DNA of 64,000 bases from NCBI GenBank assembly GCA_937773555.1, contig CALJVT010000002.1:1-64000 (forward strand), in the 5' to 3' direction. Under the pieces are notes generated by a model. That model saw only the letters and a list, made by a program, of their open reading frames with translations, ran no database searches and was not told the origin of the DNA. Source of the DNA: an uncultured Pseudomonadales bacterium (lineage in GTDB: Bacteria; Pseudomonadota; Gammaproteobacteria; Pseudomonadales; Balneatricaceae). A program made the translations under genes and the position numbers. Every line of letters begins with the position of its first letter. Within the stretch, counting starts at the first letter, position 1. Below, piece by piece: positions 52,100 through 62,780 of the stretch.

Positions 52100-53590
52100 T
52101 TAAGTCTGGGTGCGCACTTTGTTCACTGCACTTAACCAACCATTGTATAAATGATCTCGAGTTGACTCTGGCATAGTGGCCGTAAAAGTGCGGTCGCACT
52201 GCCACATTTCACTAAGTTCTTCTAGTGAATCATATACCTTGGCCTGCAGCCCGGCTAAATAAGCCACTCCTAGAGCACTACTTTCTACACAGGTAGGCCG
52301 AGAGACCTTTGCGTCTAGCACATTAGACAAGTGGGACAAAAACCAATTATTCACCACCATGCCTCCATCTACTCTTAACGTATCTAAGCGCACGCCGTCT
52401 TTTTCCATAGCTTTTTGTAGGTCTTTGGTCTGATAACAAACAGACTGCACTCCTGCGCTGACGATCTCTTCAATACCCGTATCACGGGTTAATCCAAAAA
52501 TAGCACCGCGAGCCAGTGGGTCCCAGTATGGCGCACCTAGGCCAGTAAATGCGGGCACCATGTAAACCCCGTGGTCAGCCGTGACAGACGCGGCCAAGGG
52601 TTCTACCTCGCTAGCACTACTAATTATTTTCAACCCATCTCTTAGCCACTGAATAGCCGCTCCAGCGACAAAAATACTTCCCTCTAGGGCATATACTGGC
52701 TTACCATTAAGGCGGTACGCCATCGTAGTTAATAGCCGGCTTGCTGATTGGAGAGGCTTATCGCCTGTATTAAGCATTAAAAAACACCCCGTACCATAGG
52801 TGCTCTTGGCCATTCCAGATTTAAAACAAGCTTGCCCGAATAGGGCAGCATGTTGGTCTCCAGCTACGGCATAAATAGGCAGTTGGTGACCGAGAACGGT
52901 TTCTTCTATGAAACCAAAATTGTCCGCACTATCTTTAACCTCTGGCAACATAGCTTGAGGTATATTAAAGAGTTCCAGCAGGCCTTGGTCCCACATTTGA
53001 GTATGGATGTTAAACAGCAAGGTACGCGACGCATTGGTTGCATCTGTGGCATGGATCTGGCCACCACTTAAGTGCCACATGAGGTAACTGTCAACCGTCC
53101 CAAATAACAACTCACCTTGTTCAGCACGCGCACGAGCGCCCTCTACATGATCTAAGATCCAGCTCAATTTGGTCGCTGAGAAATAAGGATCTAACAGCAA
53201 GCCTGTGAGAGAGGTAACTGTCGTTTCATGCCCTTCTTGTTTTAACTTGTCGCACATTACCGCAGTACGGCGGTCTTGCCATACTATGGCTGGATAGATA
53301 GCTTCGCCAGTAGACTTATCCCACACTAAGGTGGTTTCACGCTGATTAGTGATGCCTATGCCAGCAATTTGCTGAGCCTTTAAGCCACTATCTGCAAGGC
53401 TTTTACGGCAGGCCTGAACAACGGTATCTAAAAGGTCTGGTGGGTGATGCTCAACCCAGCCATTGTCAGGGTAATGCTGTTCAAATTCGTACTGTGCTGA
53501 ACTAATTACAGTGCCATCTGCAGCAAAAATGATACACCGAGAACTGGTAGTACCTTGATCAATAGTGAGGATGTAAGCGTCATTTTTCAA
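52100..53590 (-). CDS. glpK: Glycerol kinase
   Basis: GlpK phosphorylates glycerol with ATP to glycerol-3-phosphate. The 496-residue FGGY-family protein shows [12 protein letters not shown] at the N-terminus, the GITNQRETT motif, [23 protein letters not shown], and [10 protein letters not shown] near the C-terminal domain. The start is TTG at 53590, whose first base pair of codons overlaps the ubiD stop (TTGA); the ATG at 53583 is out of frame. It is therefore coupled to ubiD translation and separate from the ugp locus, which supplies the same product. The usual glpF and glpD neighbours are absent here. Confidence 0.93.
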   Translation of the reverse strand: MKNDAYILTIDQGTTSSRCIIFAADGTVISSAQYEFEQHYPDNGWVEHHPPDLLDTVVQACRKSLADSGLKAQQIAGIGITNQRETTLVWDKSTGEAIYPAIVWQDRRTAVMCDKLKQEGHETTVTSLTGLLLDPYFSATKLSWILDHVEGARARAEQGELLFGTVDSYLMWHLSGGQIHATDATNASRTLLFNIHTQMWDQGLLELFNIPQAMLPEVKDSADNFGFIEETVLGHQLPIYAVAGDQHAALFGQACFKSGMAKSTYGTGCFLMLNTGDKPLQSASRLLTTMAYRLNGKPVYALEGSIFVAGAAIQWLRDGLKIISSASEVEPLAASVTADHGVYMVPAFTGLGAPYWDPLARGAIFGLTRDTGIEEIVSAGVQSVCYQTKDLQKAMEKDGVRLDTLRVDGGMVVNNWFLSHLSNVLDAKVSRPTCVESSALGVAYLAGLQAKVYDSLEELSEMWQCDRTFTATMPESTRDHLYNGWLSAVNKVRTQT

Positions 53591-55086
53591 TGTTTATCTA
53601 CCGAAGATCCAATGTTAAAAATACCTAATTCGTCCCACAGATCATCTACACGCTGCTTCACAGACTCGTCCATAGTAATAGTACGCCCCCATTCACGGGT
53701 GGTTTCACCTTCCCATTTATGGGTGGCGTCCATACCCATTTTAGAGCCTAAGCCAGAAACAGGTGAAGCAAAGTCTAAGTAATCAATCGGAGTGTTTTCT
53801 ACTAGCAAAGTGTCTCGTGCTGGATCCATCCGGGTGGTCATAGCCCAGATCACGTCTTTCCAATCTCGGGCGTTGATGTCATCATCCGTAACGATAACAA
53901 ACTTAGTGTACATAAATTGGCGTAAAAAAGACCAAACACCCATCATCACACGCTTGGCATGACCCGGGTACTGCTTCTTCATGGTCACTATAGCCATACG
54001 ATAAGAGCAGCCCTCTGGTGGCAGGTAGAAATCAGTGATTTCCGGAAATTGCTTTTGTAACAGTGGGATAAACACTTCGTTAAGAGCAACACCCAACACC
54101 GCCGGCTCATCTGGTGGACGTCCGGTAAAGGTGCTGTGATAAATAGGATCTTTTCGGTGAGTAATACAGGTTACAGTGAACACTGGAAAACTATCTACTT
54201 CATTGTAATAGCCCGTATGATCACCAAAGGGACCCTCGTCTGCCATATCATCTGGAGCAATATGGCCTTCTAAGATGTACTCAGCACTGGCTGGCACTTG
54301 CAGATCATTGGTTAGGCAAGTGGCCACTTCCGTTTTACTACCACGTAACAGACCAGCAAAGGCATATTCACTCAGAGTGTCTGGCACAGGCGTTACTGCG
54401 CCTAAAATGGTGGCAGGGTCTGCTCCCAAGGCTACAGAGATAGGAAAGTTTTCACCCGGATGAGCAATTTTCCATTCACGAAAATCCAAAGCACCACCAC
54501 GGTGAGATAGCCAACGCATGATTAAACGATTTTTGCCAATCACTTGTTGTCGGTATATGCCGAGGTTTTGACGTTTTTTACTTGGCCCACGGGTAATAAC
54601 CAAAGGCCATGTAATGAGTGGGCCTGCGTCGTCTGGCCAACAGGTTTGGATAGGCAGCTTACTAAGGTCTACTTGGTCGCCCATCATGACATATTGTTGG
54701 CATGGTGGCTTTTTAATGAGCTTAGGGCCCATGTTCAGCACTTGCTTGTAAAGAGGTAGCTTGCCTAGGGCGTCTTTGAATCCTTTAGGGGGTTCTGGTT
54801 CTTTTAAAGAGGCAAGAAGGTGGCCTACATCACGCAGGCTTTCTACACTTTCGGCGCCCATGCCCAGCGCCACTCGCTTGGGTGTGCCGAACAGGTTAGC
54901 CAATACTGGAGTGTCATAACCTTTTGGGTTTTCAAATAATAAGGCTGGGCCTTCTGCGCGCAAGGTGCGGTCGCAGATTTCGGTCATCTCAAGGTATGGA
55001 TCTACCTCTGTGGTAATGCGCTTAAGTTCACCTTGAGCTTCTAAACTCGCAATGAAGTCGCGTAGATCTTTGTATTTCATACTCAT
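53587..55086 (-). CDS. ubiD: 4-hydroxy-3-polyprenylbenzoate decarboxylase
   Basis: UbiD decarboxylates the polyprenylated 4-hydroxybenzoate intermediate in ubiquinone synthesis with the prenylated FMN cofactor made by UbiX. The 499-residue sequence starts [21 protein letters not shown], as in other UbiD proteins, includes [11 protein letters not shown] and [15 protein letters not shown], and has the [11 protein letters not shown] active-site block with its catalytic Glu. It is about 30 bp after rho. UbiD next to rho is also found in Pseudomonas, which fits the gammaproteobacterial assignment. Confidence 0.95.
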   Translation of the reverse strand: MSMKYKDLRDFIASLEAQGELKRITTEVDPYLEMTEICDRTLRAEGPALLFENPKGYDTPVLANLFGTPKRVALGMGAESVESLRDVGHLLASLKEPEPPKGFKDALGKLPLYKQVLNMGPKLIKKPPCQQYVMMGDQVDLSKLPIQTCWPDDAGPLITWPLVITRGPSKKRQNLGIYRQQVIGKNRLIMRWLSHRGGALDFREWKIAHPGENFPISVALGADPATILGAVTPVPDTLSEYAFAGLLRGSKTEVATCLTNDLQVPASAEYILEGHIAPDDMADEGPFGDHTGYYNEVDSFPVFTVTCITHRKDPIYHSTFTGRPPDEPAVLGVALNEVFIPLLQKQFPEITDFYLPPEGCSYRMAIVTMKKQYPGHAKRVMMGVWSFLRQFMYTKFVIVTDDDINARDWKDVIWAMTTRMDPARDTLLVENTPIDYLDFASPVSGLGSKMGMDATHKWEGETTREWGRTITMDESVKQRVDDLWDELGIFNIGSSVDKH

Positions 55087-55116
55087 AACCTACGCGGTCT
55101 CCAATATATCAGGCAG

Positions 55117-56376
55117 TTACTTTCGCTTCATTGACATGAAGAACTCTTCGTTGGTTTTGGCACCTTTAAGCTTATCCAATAAAAACTCAGTCGCTTGACC
55201 ATCTTCCATTGGATCCAACAACTTACGCAGAATCCACATCCGCTGCAATTCATCGTCACGGGTTAATAACTCTTCACGGCGGGTTGATGACTTTCGAATA
55301 TTGATCGCAGGGAAAACGCGACGTTCGGCAATTTTACGATCTAAATGAACTTCCGAGTTGCCTGTGCCCTTAAATTCTTCAAAGATGACTTCGTCCATCT
55401 TAGAGCCCGTTTCAGTTAATGCGGTAGCGATAATAGTTAAACTGCCACCCTCTTCAATATTACGCGCAGCACCAAAAAAACGCTTAGGGCGTTCTAGAGC
55501 ATGGGCGTCGACACCACCGGTTAGCACCTTGCCAGAAGAAGGAATAACAGTATTATAAGCACGGGCCAAACGGGTAATTGAATCTAATAAGATAATCACA
55601 TCTTTTTTGTGCTCTACCAAACGCTTAGCTTTTTCTACAACCATTTCAGCAACTTGAACATGGCGTGAAGGTGGCTCATCAAAGGTACTGGCAACTACTT
55701 CGCCACGCACTGAGCGCTTCATGTCGGTCACTTCTTCTGGTCGTTCATCGATCAGTAATACAATCAAATGACAATCTGGGTTGTTGCGGGTAATAGAGTG
55801 AGCGATGTTTTGCAACATCAAGGTTTTACCAGCTTTAGGTGGAGATACAATTAAAGCTCTCTGCCCTTTGCCCATTGGCGCCGTTAGGTCAATTATTCGA
55901 GCGGTTAAATCTTCACTAGACCCGTTGCCAAGCTCCATGGTTAAACGTTCTGTGGGGAACAAAGGTGTTAGGTTTTCGAACAACACCTTATGTTTAGCTT
56001 GCTCTGGTGGCCCGTAATTAATGCTACTAACTTTAAGTAGAGCAAAATAACGTTCACCGTCTTTAGGCGGGCGGATTTTGCCATCTATGCTGTCGCCTGT
56101 GCGCAGACTAAAGCGGCGAATCTGACTTGGTGACACATAAATGTCGTCAGGCCCTGCTAAATAAGAAGCATCTGCCGAGCGTAAAAAGCCAAAGCCATCT
56201 TGTAAAATTTCTAATACACCTTGGCCAAAAATATCTTCGCCACTCTTGGCATGGCGTTTAAGAATACTAAAGATGCATTCTTGTTTACGAGATCGGGCAA
56301 CATTATCGAGTCCCATGCCTTGGGCAATCTCGACGAGTTCAGGCATTGTCTTTGTTTTTAATTCAGTAAGATTCAT
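55117..56376 (-). CDS. rho: Transcription termination factor Rho
   Basis: This 419-residue protein is the hexameric RNA/DNA helicase that ends many transcripts. An N-terminal helical domain (about 1-48) and the RNA-binding OB fold (about 50-125, with GFGFLRS and [12 protein letters not shown]) precede the RecA-like motor: Walker A SPPKAGKT at about 178-185, Walker [17 protein letters not shown], the Q-loop and R-loop regions including TGGVDAHAL and the [10 protein letters not shown] block. It has the same length as E. coli Rho. The 145-nt leader upstream, typical of autoregulated rho genes, follows the hemY stop. Confidence 0.97.
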   Translation of the reverse strand: MNLTELKTKTMPELVEIAQGMGLDNVARSRKQECIFSILKRHAKSGEDIFGQGVLEILQDGFGFLRSADASYLAGPDDIYVSPSQIRRFSLRTGDSIDGKIRPPKDGERYFALLKVSSINYGPPEQAKHKVLFENLTPLFPTERLTMELGNGSSEDLTARIIDLTAPMGKGQRALIVSPPKAGKTLMLQNIAHSITRNNPDCHLIVLLIDERPEEVTDMKRSVRGEVVASTFDEPPSRHVQVAEMVVEKAKRLVEHKKDVIILLDSITRLARAYNTVIPSSGKVLTGGVDAHALERPKRFFGAARNIEEGGSLTIIATALTETGSKMDEVIFEEFKGTGNSEVHLDRKIAERRVFPAINIRKSSTRREELLTRDDELQRMWILRKLLDPMEDGQATEFLLDKLKGAKTNEEFFMSMKRK

Positions 56377-56521
56377 AGTTAGATAGGCGTCAGTGCGCGC
56401 TAGGGGGAAAATAAAGTTAGTAGAGTGATAAGGCTAAGTTAGCCGGTAAAAGCCGGCCGATTAGACAGAAGGTCTTGCTGGAATGACCACAGTCTCCCCC
56501 AAGCTGGGTCAAGTGTCAATA

Positions 56522-57721
56522 TTAAAATACACTCGCTAGCCGATAATGCTCTATCGCCGCATCAACATGACCCATTTTATGCTGTAACCTGGCCATTTCG
56601 GCGTGTGCTTCTTTACTGGCTTGCAAGGTTATACTGGCTTGTAAGTAATCTTGGGCTTTACCCCACAGTTCCAAACGTCTGCATAAGCGACCTAGTGTGA
56701 GCTGAAGCGCCGCACTATCCTTGGCATTAGCTTGCCAAGCCTCAGCCTTGGTTAAGCTTTTCTGCACATCTGTTAAAGGCAAGTGTGCATACTCAAGCAC
56801 CAGCTCGTCCAACCACTGTAGTTTAAGGGTCTGCTCTATGAATACTTGTGTTGTCTTGGCAGTATCACCTTCAACACGAGCCATGGCCTTAGTGTAAGTA
56901 ATAATACTTGGGCCGTGGCTGGTGATACTCTTTGGCGCTTTGCTCCACAAAGAGTGAAGTTGGTCTAGGCTACTCTTTGCTGCACTGCCATCTTGCCTTC
57001 TCGTTGCACTAAAAGCTCGCCCGTAGGCTAATTGCTGCTGCTGTGCCAATTGCTCTTGGCTAAGCTGGTTATGACTTCCCACTACCAACAATAAGTTAAT
57101 AAGCTCAGGCCACATTTGTTGCCGCTGCAATAAATCCAATAACAACTGATTCGCTTCTGCATGCCTAGGATTGAGCTGATGTAGGCTTTGTAAAGCATTA
57201 AGCGCGGCATCATCATCACCTTGAAATAGAGAAATTTCGGCAAGCTTTAAATGCACTAGTTGCTGGGTACCTGGGAACTCTGTTACCAATTTCTTGAGTA
57301 CCTGTCGCGCTTCAGCAATCTTGCCCTGCCTACCCATCGCAGTTGCCAGTGCAGGCAACACAACAATAGGCTGACTGGTAGTGGGCGCAAGTTCCAAAAA
57401 CTTTTTTTCTGCACGCACGTTTTGGCCATCAGCCAAAGCCAGCAAGCCTTGGCGAGTTTGCAACTGCATACGCTTTATACGGCTAGTCTGCTGCCAGCTG
57501 CCAAGCACCCGAAAGGGTAAATTGAGTGCAATAATAAAGCGCAGGCTTAAAGACATGGTTACAAATACTAAAACAATGCCAATTAATAGCACCCAAATGC
57601 TCATTTCTATGCTGGTATCACCCCACGCTAGTAACACATACCCTGGGTCTACATTAATTAAGCTGCCCAGCCCAGCGCCCACTAGTAATACCAATAAAAC
57701 AATAAGAGTTAAAAAGCGCAT
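56522..57721 (-). CDS. hemY: HemY-type TPR membrane protein
   Basis: The proteobacterial HemY-like protein (399 residues, unrelated to protoporphyrinogen oxidase) has two N-terminal membrane helices (about residues 3-25 and 40-65) and a cytoplasmic or periplasmic helical part built of TPR-like repeats (about 85-395: GLLALADGQNVRAEKKFLEL and LAEISLFQGDDDAALNALQS). Its exact role in haem synthesis is uncertain. It lies 3 bp after hemX and closes the hemCDXY run. The N-terminal LAWGDTSIEMSIWVLLIG block is typical. Confidence 0.9.
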   Translation of the reverse strand: MRFLTLIVLLVLLVGAGLGSLINVDPGYVLLAWGDTSIEMSIWVLLIGIVLVFVTMSLSLRFIIALNLPFRVLGSWQQTSRIKRMQLQTRQGLLALADGQNVRAEKKFLELAPTTSQPIVVLPALATAMGRQGKIAEARQVLKKLVTEFPGTQQLVHLKLAEISLFQGDDDAALNALQSLHQLNPRHAEANQLLLDLLQRQQMWPELINLLLVVGSHNQLSQEQLAQQQQLAYGRAFSATRRQDGSAAKSSLDQLHSLWSKAPKSITSHGPSIITYTKAMARVEGDTAKTTQVFIEQTLKLQWLDELVLEYAHLPLTDVQKSLTKAEAWQANAKDSAALQLTLGRLCRRLELWGKAQDYLQASITLQASKEAHAEMARLQHKMGHVDAAIEHYRLASVF

Positions 57722-57724
57722 AAT

Positions 57725-58960
57725 CTACTCTCCCACCGATGGCTCAGCTGGAGTATCGTGCAATGTGGCAACAAAGCCTTGCAAAGCAATCAGGGAACCA
57801 CTGATATTAGGCATATTAACTAGAACCTTCACCTCATCAAGCAAGTCAATCTGAACATACATTGCTTGGACGATAAGGTCAGTTGGCCGATAGTATTGAG
57901 CTAAAAGTTGCTTTACACCTACCAAAGATTGATCATAAATCGTCTGCTGGCGACGCAAAAGGGCAACTTGAGTTTGGCTTAATGCCATTTCAATACGCAT
58001 ACGCACTAATAACTCAGCTGCAGGCGTCAGCAGTTGCTGGTCTTCTTGAGTGCGTGATTGCACCTTAACCAGCTGTTTTAATTCCCCAAAAATACTGGCA
58101 GCCACGCTTTTAGTGTCCTGCCAAACAGACTGAGTCCATTTGATTTCTTCTGTTGGCGCGATCATAGCCTCATTTTCAAGACCTAGCCCAAGTGCCTTAT
58201 CAGTGGCCGCTACCTTACTTCTGGGTGGAATAAAGGTCAGCTTTGACGCTAAACCAGAAAGCGCAGCAAGCTTTGCATAAACACCTTGTACGTCGACACT
58301 TGGAACAGCTGTAAGGGCGGCTAAATCTGCCGCAATGGCACTTCTGATTCCATAGGTGCCCACTTGTTCACTATCTCGAATGATGATGTCGGCAGCCTTA
58401 AGTAGGGCCATTGCAGACTCACTAGCTTGCTCCATAGCCAAACGCTGGTTGGCTAACCGCAACAGGTATTCAGCTTCTGCCAACTGCCACTGAGGCAATA
58501 CTTTACCCTGGTCTAGTTGGGTTTTAGCCATGGCTTCTAAGGCACGCACTAAAGCCTGGTCCATGCGTTGCTGATTAGTTTTTAAGTCTGTTTGTTCGGT
58601 GGAAATAGCACGCTGTGCAGAAGTGTTTGCAAGGGTTAAGTCATCTAGCTTTTGTGACAATGACTGCTGTTGTTGCTGCCAATTTTGGAGTATTTTAGAT
58701 TGGCCACTTTGGTCTGACATGAGCACCGCAGTATAGGATTGTGCTTGCCACTGCACGTAACCCAACCCGGCGACCGCTGCCATTAATAGCACAACAAGTA
58801 GCCACAACAAGCTTAGTTTGCCTTGGCTTGCTGGCTTTGTTTTTGCTGCACTAGCTCGGTCCACAGATTTAGAAACCTTAGCTGTTTTAGGGTTGGATAC
58901 TTGTGGGTCTGCGCCTTTGCTAGGCACCTTAGTATTCGCTTTGTTCTGGTCTTGTGTCAC
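57725..58960 (-). CDS. hemX: HemX-type uroporphyrin operon membrane protein
   Basis: This 411-residue protein has a basic, Lys/Pro/Ala-rich N-terminus (about 1-48), one membrane helix (about 50-70), a coiled-coil segment (about 75-160, with QQQQQSLSQKLDD) and a C-terminal helical region with QWQLAEAEYLLRLANQRL, the hallmark of proteobacterial HemX. It had been called a uroporphyrin III methyltransferase, but it lacks that catalytic domain. GTG at 58960 is the start, after an AAGGA site. The gene is 70 bp downstream of hemD. Its function in the haem branch is not established. Confidence 0.9.
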   Translation of the reverse strand: MTQDQNKANTKVPSKGADPQVSNPKTAKVSKSVDRASAAKTKPASQGKLSLLWLLVVLLMAAVAGLGYVQWQAQSYTAVLMSDQSGQSKILQNWQQQQQSLSQKLDDLTLANTSAQRAISTEQTDLKTNQQRMDQALVRALEAMAKTQLDQGKVLPQWQLAEAEYLLRLANQRLAMEQASESAMALLKAADIIIRDSEQVGTYGIRSAIAADLAALTAVPSVDVQGVYAKLAALSGLASKLTFIPPRSKVAATDKALGLGLENEAMIAPTEEIKWTQSVWQDTKSVAASIFGELKQLVKVQSRTQEDQQLLTPAAELLVRMRIEMALSQTQVALLRRQQTIYDQSLVGVKQLLAQYYRPTDLIVQAMYVQIDLLDEVKVLVNMPNISGSLIALQGFVATLHDTPAEPSVGE

Positions 58961-59030
58961 TGCGTCAGCATCCTTTTTCAGCGGCTTAATCAGCCTACTA
59001 TCATGCCACCTTATAACTAATTTTTACAGT

Positions 59031-59810
59031 TTATCGAGGCGCTTGTTGTTGTATTGTTTGCAGCAAAGTATCGCACATTGCTTGATTGCTGGCACTACCA
59101 CTGGTAAGTAATACTTGGTAGCCTAATATTTTGGCCTGCTCCGCTACCCGTGCACTAGGCAAGACTAATATGATGCGCTGTTTGTCACACCAGTCTTGGC
59201 CACTTAGCAAGGCCTCAAAATTTCCTAAGGTTTCACCACTTTGGAAGATCACCGCTTGGGGTGAGAACTCAGCTACACTGACTAATTGCTCACGGTTAAT
59301 ATGTGGCAACTTGCGCTGGTAACATTGAGCATAGTTTACCTTTGCACCAGCAGTTTCCAATGCATCAGATAAAGTCTCTCTACCGCCGCATCCTCGAACT
59401 ATTAACACCTTGTGATGGGTTTGAATTTGGGGCAATAGATCGGCCAACAATGCTTCACTTGTGTCGCCCATCACTGGCCTTTTTGCCGCAATACCAACTG
59501 CCATTAATTGAGCTTGTGTAGATTCCCCCATGCCCCACCATTGCACACCTACAGGCCACTGAGGCCAATAGTCTTGCACTAGGTCTAGCCAGAACTGCGC
59601 CGCATTGGTACTAATAACGATGACATGGTCAAAGGTGTCCAGATCCATTGCTAACTGCTTACTTTGCAGGCCATCCACTGATTGTGGTTCTACAGGTAAA
59701 ATATCTAAGCACGCTTGGTGATGTACCTTAAACCCATGCTTTCGCAGTAGCTCAATCGTCACTTTTGCTTGTGCATCTGGCCGGGTGACCAACACCTTCA
59801 TGCTTGTCAT
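59031..59810 (-). CDS. hemD: Uroporphyrinogen-III synthase
   Basis: HemD cyclises hydroxymethylbilane to uroporphyrinogen III. The 259-residue protein shows the weak but recognisable HemD pattern: VLVTRPDAQAKVTIELLRKHG, a central VIVISTNAAQFWL, GVQWWGMGESTQAQL, VLIVRGCGGRETL and AVIFQSGETLGNFEAL. It is 8 bp after hemC, which supports the identity because HemD proteins diverge strongly. Start: the ATG at 59810 or 59801; both are in frame after a TTG at 59813. Confidence 0.9.
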   Translation of the reverse strand: MTSMKVLVTRPDAQAKVTIELLRKHGFKVHHQACLDILPVEPQSVDGLQSKQLAMDLDTFDHVIVISTNAAQFWLDLVQDYWPQWPVGVQWWGMGESTQAQLMAVGIAAKRPVMGDTSEALLADLLPQIQTHHKVLIVRGCGGRETLSDALETAGAKVNYAQCYQRKLPHINREQLVSVAEFSPQAVIFQSGETLGNFEALLSGQDWCDKQRIILVLPSARVAEQAKILGYQVLLTSGSASNQAMCDTLLQTIQQQAPR

Positions 59811-59817
59811 CAATTAG

Positions 59818-60744
59818 TTACTGAACATTATAAATAGCTTGAAGAATTTCACCAGCACCCTGTGCTAATAGGTCCTCTGCGGCAGTGATGCCTAAGCGTT
59901 CTGCATCCACACGTGAACCTCTAATTTCTGTAGTGAGTAAGCGGCTGCCATCTACTTCGCCCACTAATCCGCGTAGCCATAGCTGATCCCCTTCTAGTTC
60001 GGCAAAACAGGCAATAGGCACCTGACAACCACCTTCTAAACGTTTGTTGAGTGCGCGCTCAGCAATTACACGGTCCGCCGTATCTTTATGGTGTAACGGC
60101 GCCAGCAGAGCGATTGTGGCATTGTCGTCTAAACGGCATTCCACACCTACTGCGCCCTGCCCCCCGGCAGGCAAACACTGCTGGTCAGTTAAACGTGACT
60201 GAATACGGTGGTGGAAATCAAGGCGCATTAAGCCAGCACTGGCTAAAATGATGGCATCGTATTGGCCTGCATCTAGCTTGGCCAAGCGGGTGTTTACATT
60301 ACCTCGCAAATCTAATAGTTGCAGGTCTGGACGCAAGGCCTTGACTTGCAACTGGCGACGCAGGCTGGACGTGCCCACTTTGGCGCCTTGTGGAAGGTCA
60401 TCTAAGCAGCTGAAGTAGTTACTTACGAATGCATCACTGGGATCTTCCCTTTCACAGATCACACAGAGCCCCAGACCCTCTGGAAACTCCATTGGCACAT
60501 CCTTCATGGAATGCACTGCAATGTCTGCTCGACCTTCTAACATGGCCTGCTCTAACTCTTTAACAAACAGACCTTTGCCACCCACTTTTGCTAACGGCAC
60601 ATCAAGGATTTTGTCCCCCTTAGTCTTCATGCCTAAAATTTCTACAGTAAGGTCTGGATGATAACGCTCTAGCTCTGCTTTTATAAAATAAGCCTGCCAA
60701 AGAGCAAGTTGGCTTTCACGTGTGGCGATACGGAGGGTGGTCAT
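59818..60744 (-). CDS. hemC: Hydroxymethylbilane synthase
   Basis: HemC condenses four porphobilinogen molecules. The roughly 308-residue protein has [29 protein letters not shown] and [11 protein letters not shown], and the cofactor cysteine in GGCQVPIA (about residue 240), which holds the dipyrromethane cofactor. I use the ATG at 60744, which fits family starts; an ATG at 60768 would add eight residues. It is the first gene of the hem run, divergent from trmB with about 150 bp between. Confidence 0.95.
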   Translation of the reverse strand: MTTLRIATRESQLALWQAYFIKAELERYHPDLTVEILGMKTKGDKILDVPLAKVGGKGLFVKELEQAMLEGRADIAVHSMKDVPMEFPEGLGLCVICEREDPSDAFVSNYFSCLDDLPQGAKVGTSSLRRQLQVKALRPDLQLLDLRGNVNTRLAKLDAGQYDAIILASAGLMRLDFHHRIQSRLTDQQCLPAGGQGAVGVECRLDDNATIALLAPLHHKDTADRVIAERALNKRLEGGCQVPIACFAELEGDQLWLRGLVGEVDGSRLLTTEIRGSRVDAERLGITAAEDLLAQGAGEILQAIYNVQ

Positions 60745-60898
60745 AGGCTTTAATAACTGAGTGAACATTAATATAATCCATAGTGTATCAAATTGCTCTG
60801 CTTGGTGTTTGAGATAGACACCATAATGGAGCTGATTTATTCATCAGTAGTAGGTAAAATACAGGCCTAGCAGTTCACTATTTATTAAGAATTCATTT

Positions 60899-61603
60899 AT
60901 GCCTTCTGATTTAACCCCTGAAATTGAAAATCCTCGCCGTATTCGCAGTTTTGTTAAACGTGCGGGCCGTATGACTCCATCTCAAGAACACGCTTTGGAA
61001 CACTATTGGGCCCTGTACGGTTTAGAACTTAATCAGGGGGCTCTGGATTTTTCAGACCTATTTGGTAATGACCACCCCATCATCATGGAAATTGGCTTTG
61101 GTATGGGGGACTCCCTGTCTACCATGGCTGCCACCATGCCAGAAAATAACTACATTGGTATAGAAGTTCATCGCCCAGGGGTTGGTCGGCTACTTAATAA
61201 CCTAGCAATCCAAGAACTAAGCAACGTAAGGGTATTTTGTGAGGACGCTATTGAAGTGATGGCGCAGTGCATTACCGATAATAGCCTGGCCGGTGTACAG
61301 CTATTTTTCCCAGACCCATGGCACAAAAAAAAGCATAACAAGCGCCGTATCGTGCAGCCTAATTTCGCTCAAGATGTTCGCCAGAAACTCGCCACTGGTG
61401 GTGTATTTCATATGGCCACAGATTGGCAACCTTATGCAGAACACATGATGGAGGTAATGGAGCTAGCCCAAGGTTATAGAAACCAAGCGGGTGACACTCA
61501 GTATTCACCACAACCGGAGTTTCGCCCTAGCACCAAATTCCAACGTCGTGGTGAGGGCAAGGGGCACGGAGTGTGGGATTTGATGTATCAGAAACAATGC
61601 TAA
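60899..61603 (+). CDS. trmB: tRNA (guanine-N7)-methyltransferase
   Basis: TrmB methylates G46 of tRNA. The 234-residue protein has the N-terminal IRSFVKRAGRMTPSQE, the SAM motif IMEIGFGMGDS (about residues 61-71), NYIGIEVHRPGVGRLL and the RNA/catalytic block FFPDPWHKKKHNKRR (about 139-153), followed by ATDWQPYAEHM and a TKFQRRG tail. All are diagnostic. It is transcribed away from hemC and is convergent with the thioesterase, only 12 bp apart at the stops. Confidence 0.96.
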   Translation: MPSDLTPEIENPRRIRSFVKRAGRMTPSQEHALEHYWALYGLELNQGALDFSDLFGNDHPIIMEIGFGMGDSLSTMAATMPENNYIGIEVHRPGVGRLLNNLAIQELSNVRVFCEDAIEVMAQCITDNSLAGVQLFFPDPWHKKKHNKRRIVQPNFAQDVRQKLATGGVFHMATDWQPYAEHMMEVMELAQGYRNQAGDTQYSPQPEFRPSTKFQRRGEGKGHGVWDLMYQKQC

Positions 61604-61615
61604 TCAACCAGCGCT

Positions 61616-62041
61616 CTATTTGGGATAAAGCACCATTTGTGTGCATCGAAAAATGGCAACTGTTTTACCAGATTCATCATGGCTCACAATAGCATCCCAA
61701 ACCTGAGTAGATTTTCCTAAGTGAGCAGCAGTTGCAACACACCTAATAGTCCCCTCTCTTGCGGTACCAATATGGTTCGACTTTAATTCAATAGTAGTAA
61801 AACCAATGGCCCCCTCTGGAAGGTTAGCAGTGCTGCCATAACCTGCACACGTGTCTGCTAGGGTGACAATGCTGCCTGCGTGAAGATAGCCGTTAATTGC
61901 AAGTAACGATGGTATAACTTTAAGCTCTGCCTCAACCCCTTCGGAAGCCACACGTGTGACGTGAAGGCCAAGATGCCCGGGTAAGCTACCTAAACTGATA
62001 TCATTAAAAAATTTAGGAGTGAATTTTTTTGATAGCATCAT
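61616..62041 (-). CDS. PaaI-type hotdog thioesterase
   Basis: This 141-residue hotdog-fold protein has LPGHLGLHVTRVASEGVEAE, HAGSIVTLADTCAGYGS (about residues 56-72) and a C-terminal VATAAHLGKSTQVWDA, a pattern of PaaI/YbdB-type acyl-CoA thioesterases. The NGYLHAGSIVTLAD segment carries the family active-site region. It may hydrolyse aromatic or medium-chain CoA esters. A double ATG starts it, with an AAGGA site. Substrate is unknown. It is isolated, with about 240 bp of gene-free upstream DNA. Confidence 0.85.
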   Translation of the reverse strand: MMLSKKFTPKFFNDISLGSLPGHLGLHVTRVASEGVEAELKVIPSLLAINGYLHAGSIVTLADTCAGYGSTANLPEGAIGFTTIELKSNHIGTAREGTIRCVATAAHLGKSTQVWDAIVSHDESGKTVAIFRCTQMVLYPK

Positions 62042-62284
62042 TTTTTCCTTGCAAACTAACTAGCAACTGAATGATCTGGTCGCATCCGGACCAGAAGCTG
62101 AGCAACATTATTACATGACCTAAGGGGTCTCCGTTGGGTGATGACTATGTGGTCTATTGCCAGCCATGGGTTTAGCGCATTAGTCAGCAAGGCAACCTAT
62201 AAGGCCAGTTTGACCTTAGCGTTAGTTGGCGATAGGGTTAACTCACCCATTTATTAAAATACATCGACTAGGGTTGCCTAATTT

Positions 62285-62749
62285 ATGACTCCTGCAATAG
62301 ACCAACTCACGCGTTTAGGTGTTCACCACAATGTGCACGAATATACCCACACCGCCAAAGTGGCGTCATACGGAAGAGAAGCTTCAGATAAACTGGGTGT
62401 GCCTCCCCAAAGGGTATTTAAAACACTGGTAGTGGATGCTGGAAACACGACTTTGGCGGTAGCGGTAATACCTGTTGATCAGCAGCTCAACTTAAAGCTT
62501 ATGGCCACAGCCATTGGCGCAAAAAAAGTAGTTATGGCAAACCCCGCCGCAGTGAGCCGAAGTAGTGGCTATGTACTGGGTGGCGTGAGCCCAGTAGGCC
62601 AAAAGCGAGCACTCACTACGGTTATAGATAAGCGTGCTAAGGATTATGGCAGCATTTATGTGAGTGGTGGTCGCAGGGGATTAGAGGTTGAACTGGCTGC
62701 GGGTGATTTAGCCATGGTAACCCATGGCTTATTCGAGATCATTTCTTAA
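62285..62749 (+). CDS. ybaK: Cys-tRNA(Pro)/Cys-tRNA deacylase
   Basis: YbaK/EbsC-type editing protein (154 residues) that removes Cys from mischarged tRNA-Pro. The N-terminal helix-strand unit includes VHEYTHTAKVASYGREASDKL, the central strand FKTLVVDAG has the conserved Lys-Thr, and the C-terminal GYVLGGVSPVGQKRALTTVID block is the family signature; Lys in FKTL is catalytic in known members. It is monocistronic and convergent with the CHMI-like gene. Confidence 0.9.
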   Translation: MTPAIDQLTRLGVHHNVHEYTHTAKVASYGREASDKLGVPPQRVFKTLVVDAGNTTLAVAVIPVDQQLNLKLMATAIGAKKVVMANPAAVSRSSGYVLGGVSPVGQKRALTTVIDKRAKDYGSIYVSGGRRGLEVELAAGDLAMVTHGLFEIIS

Positions 62750-62780
62750 GCAGTTATAACGGCACTAGTTCAACTAGAAC

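Noticed and set aside
57381-57854. A 157-codon plus-strand frame overlapping hemY and hemX.
   Set aside because: It crosses the junction of two conserved genes on the other strand and has no independent support.
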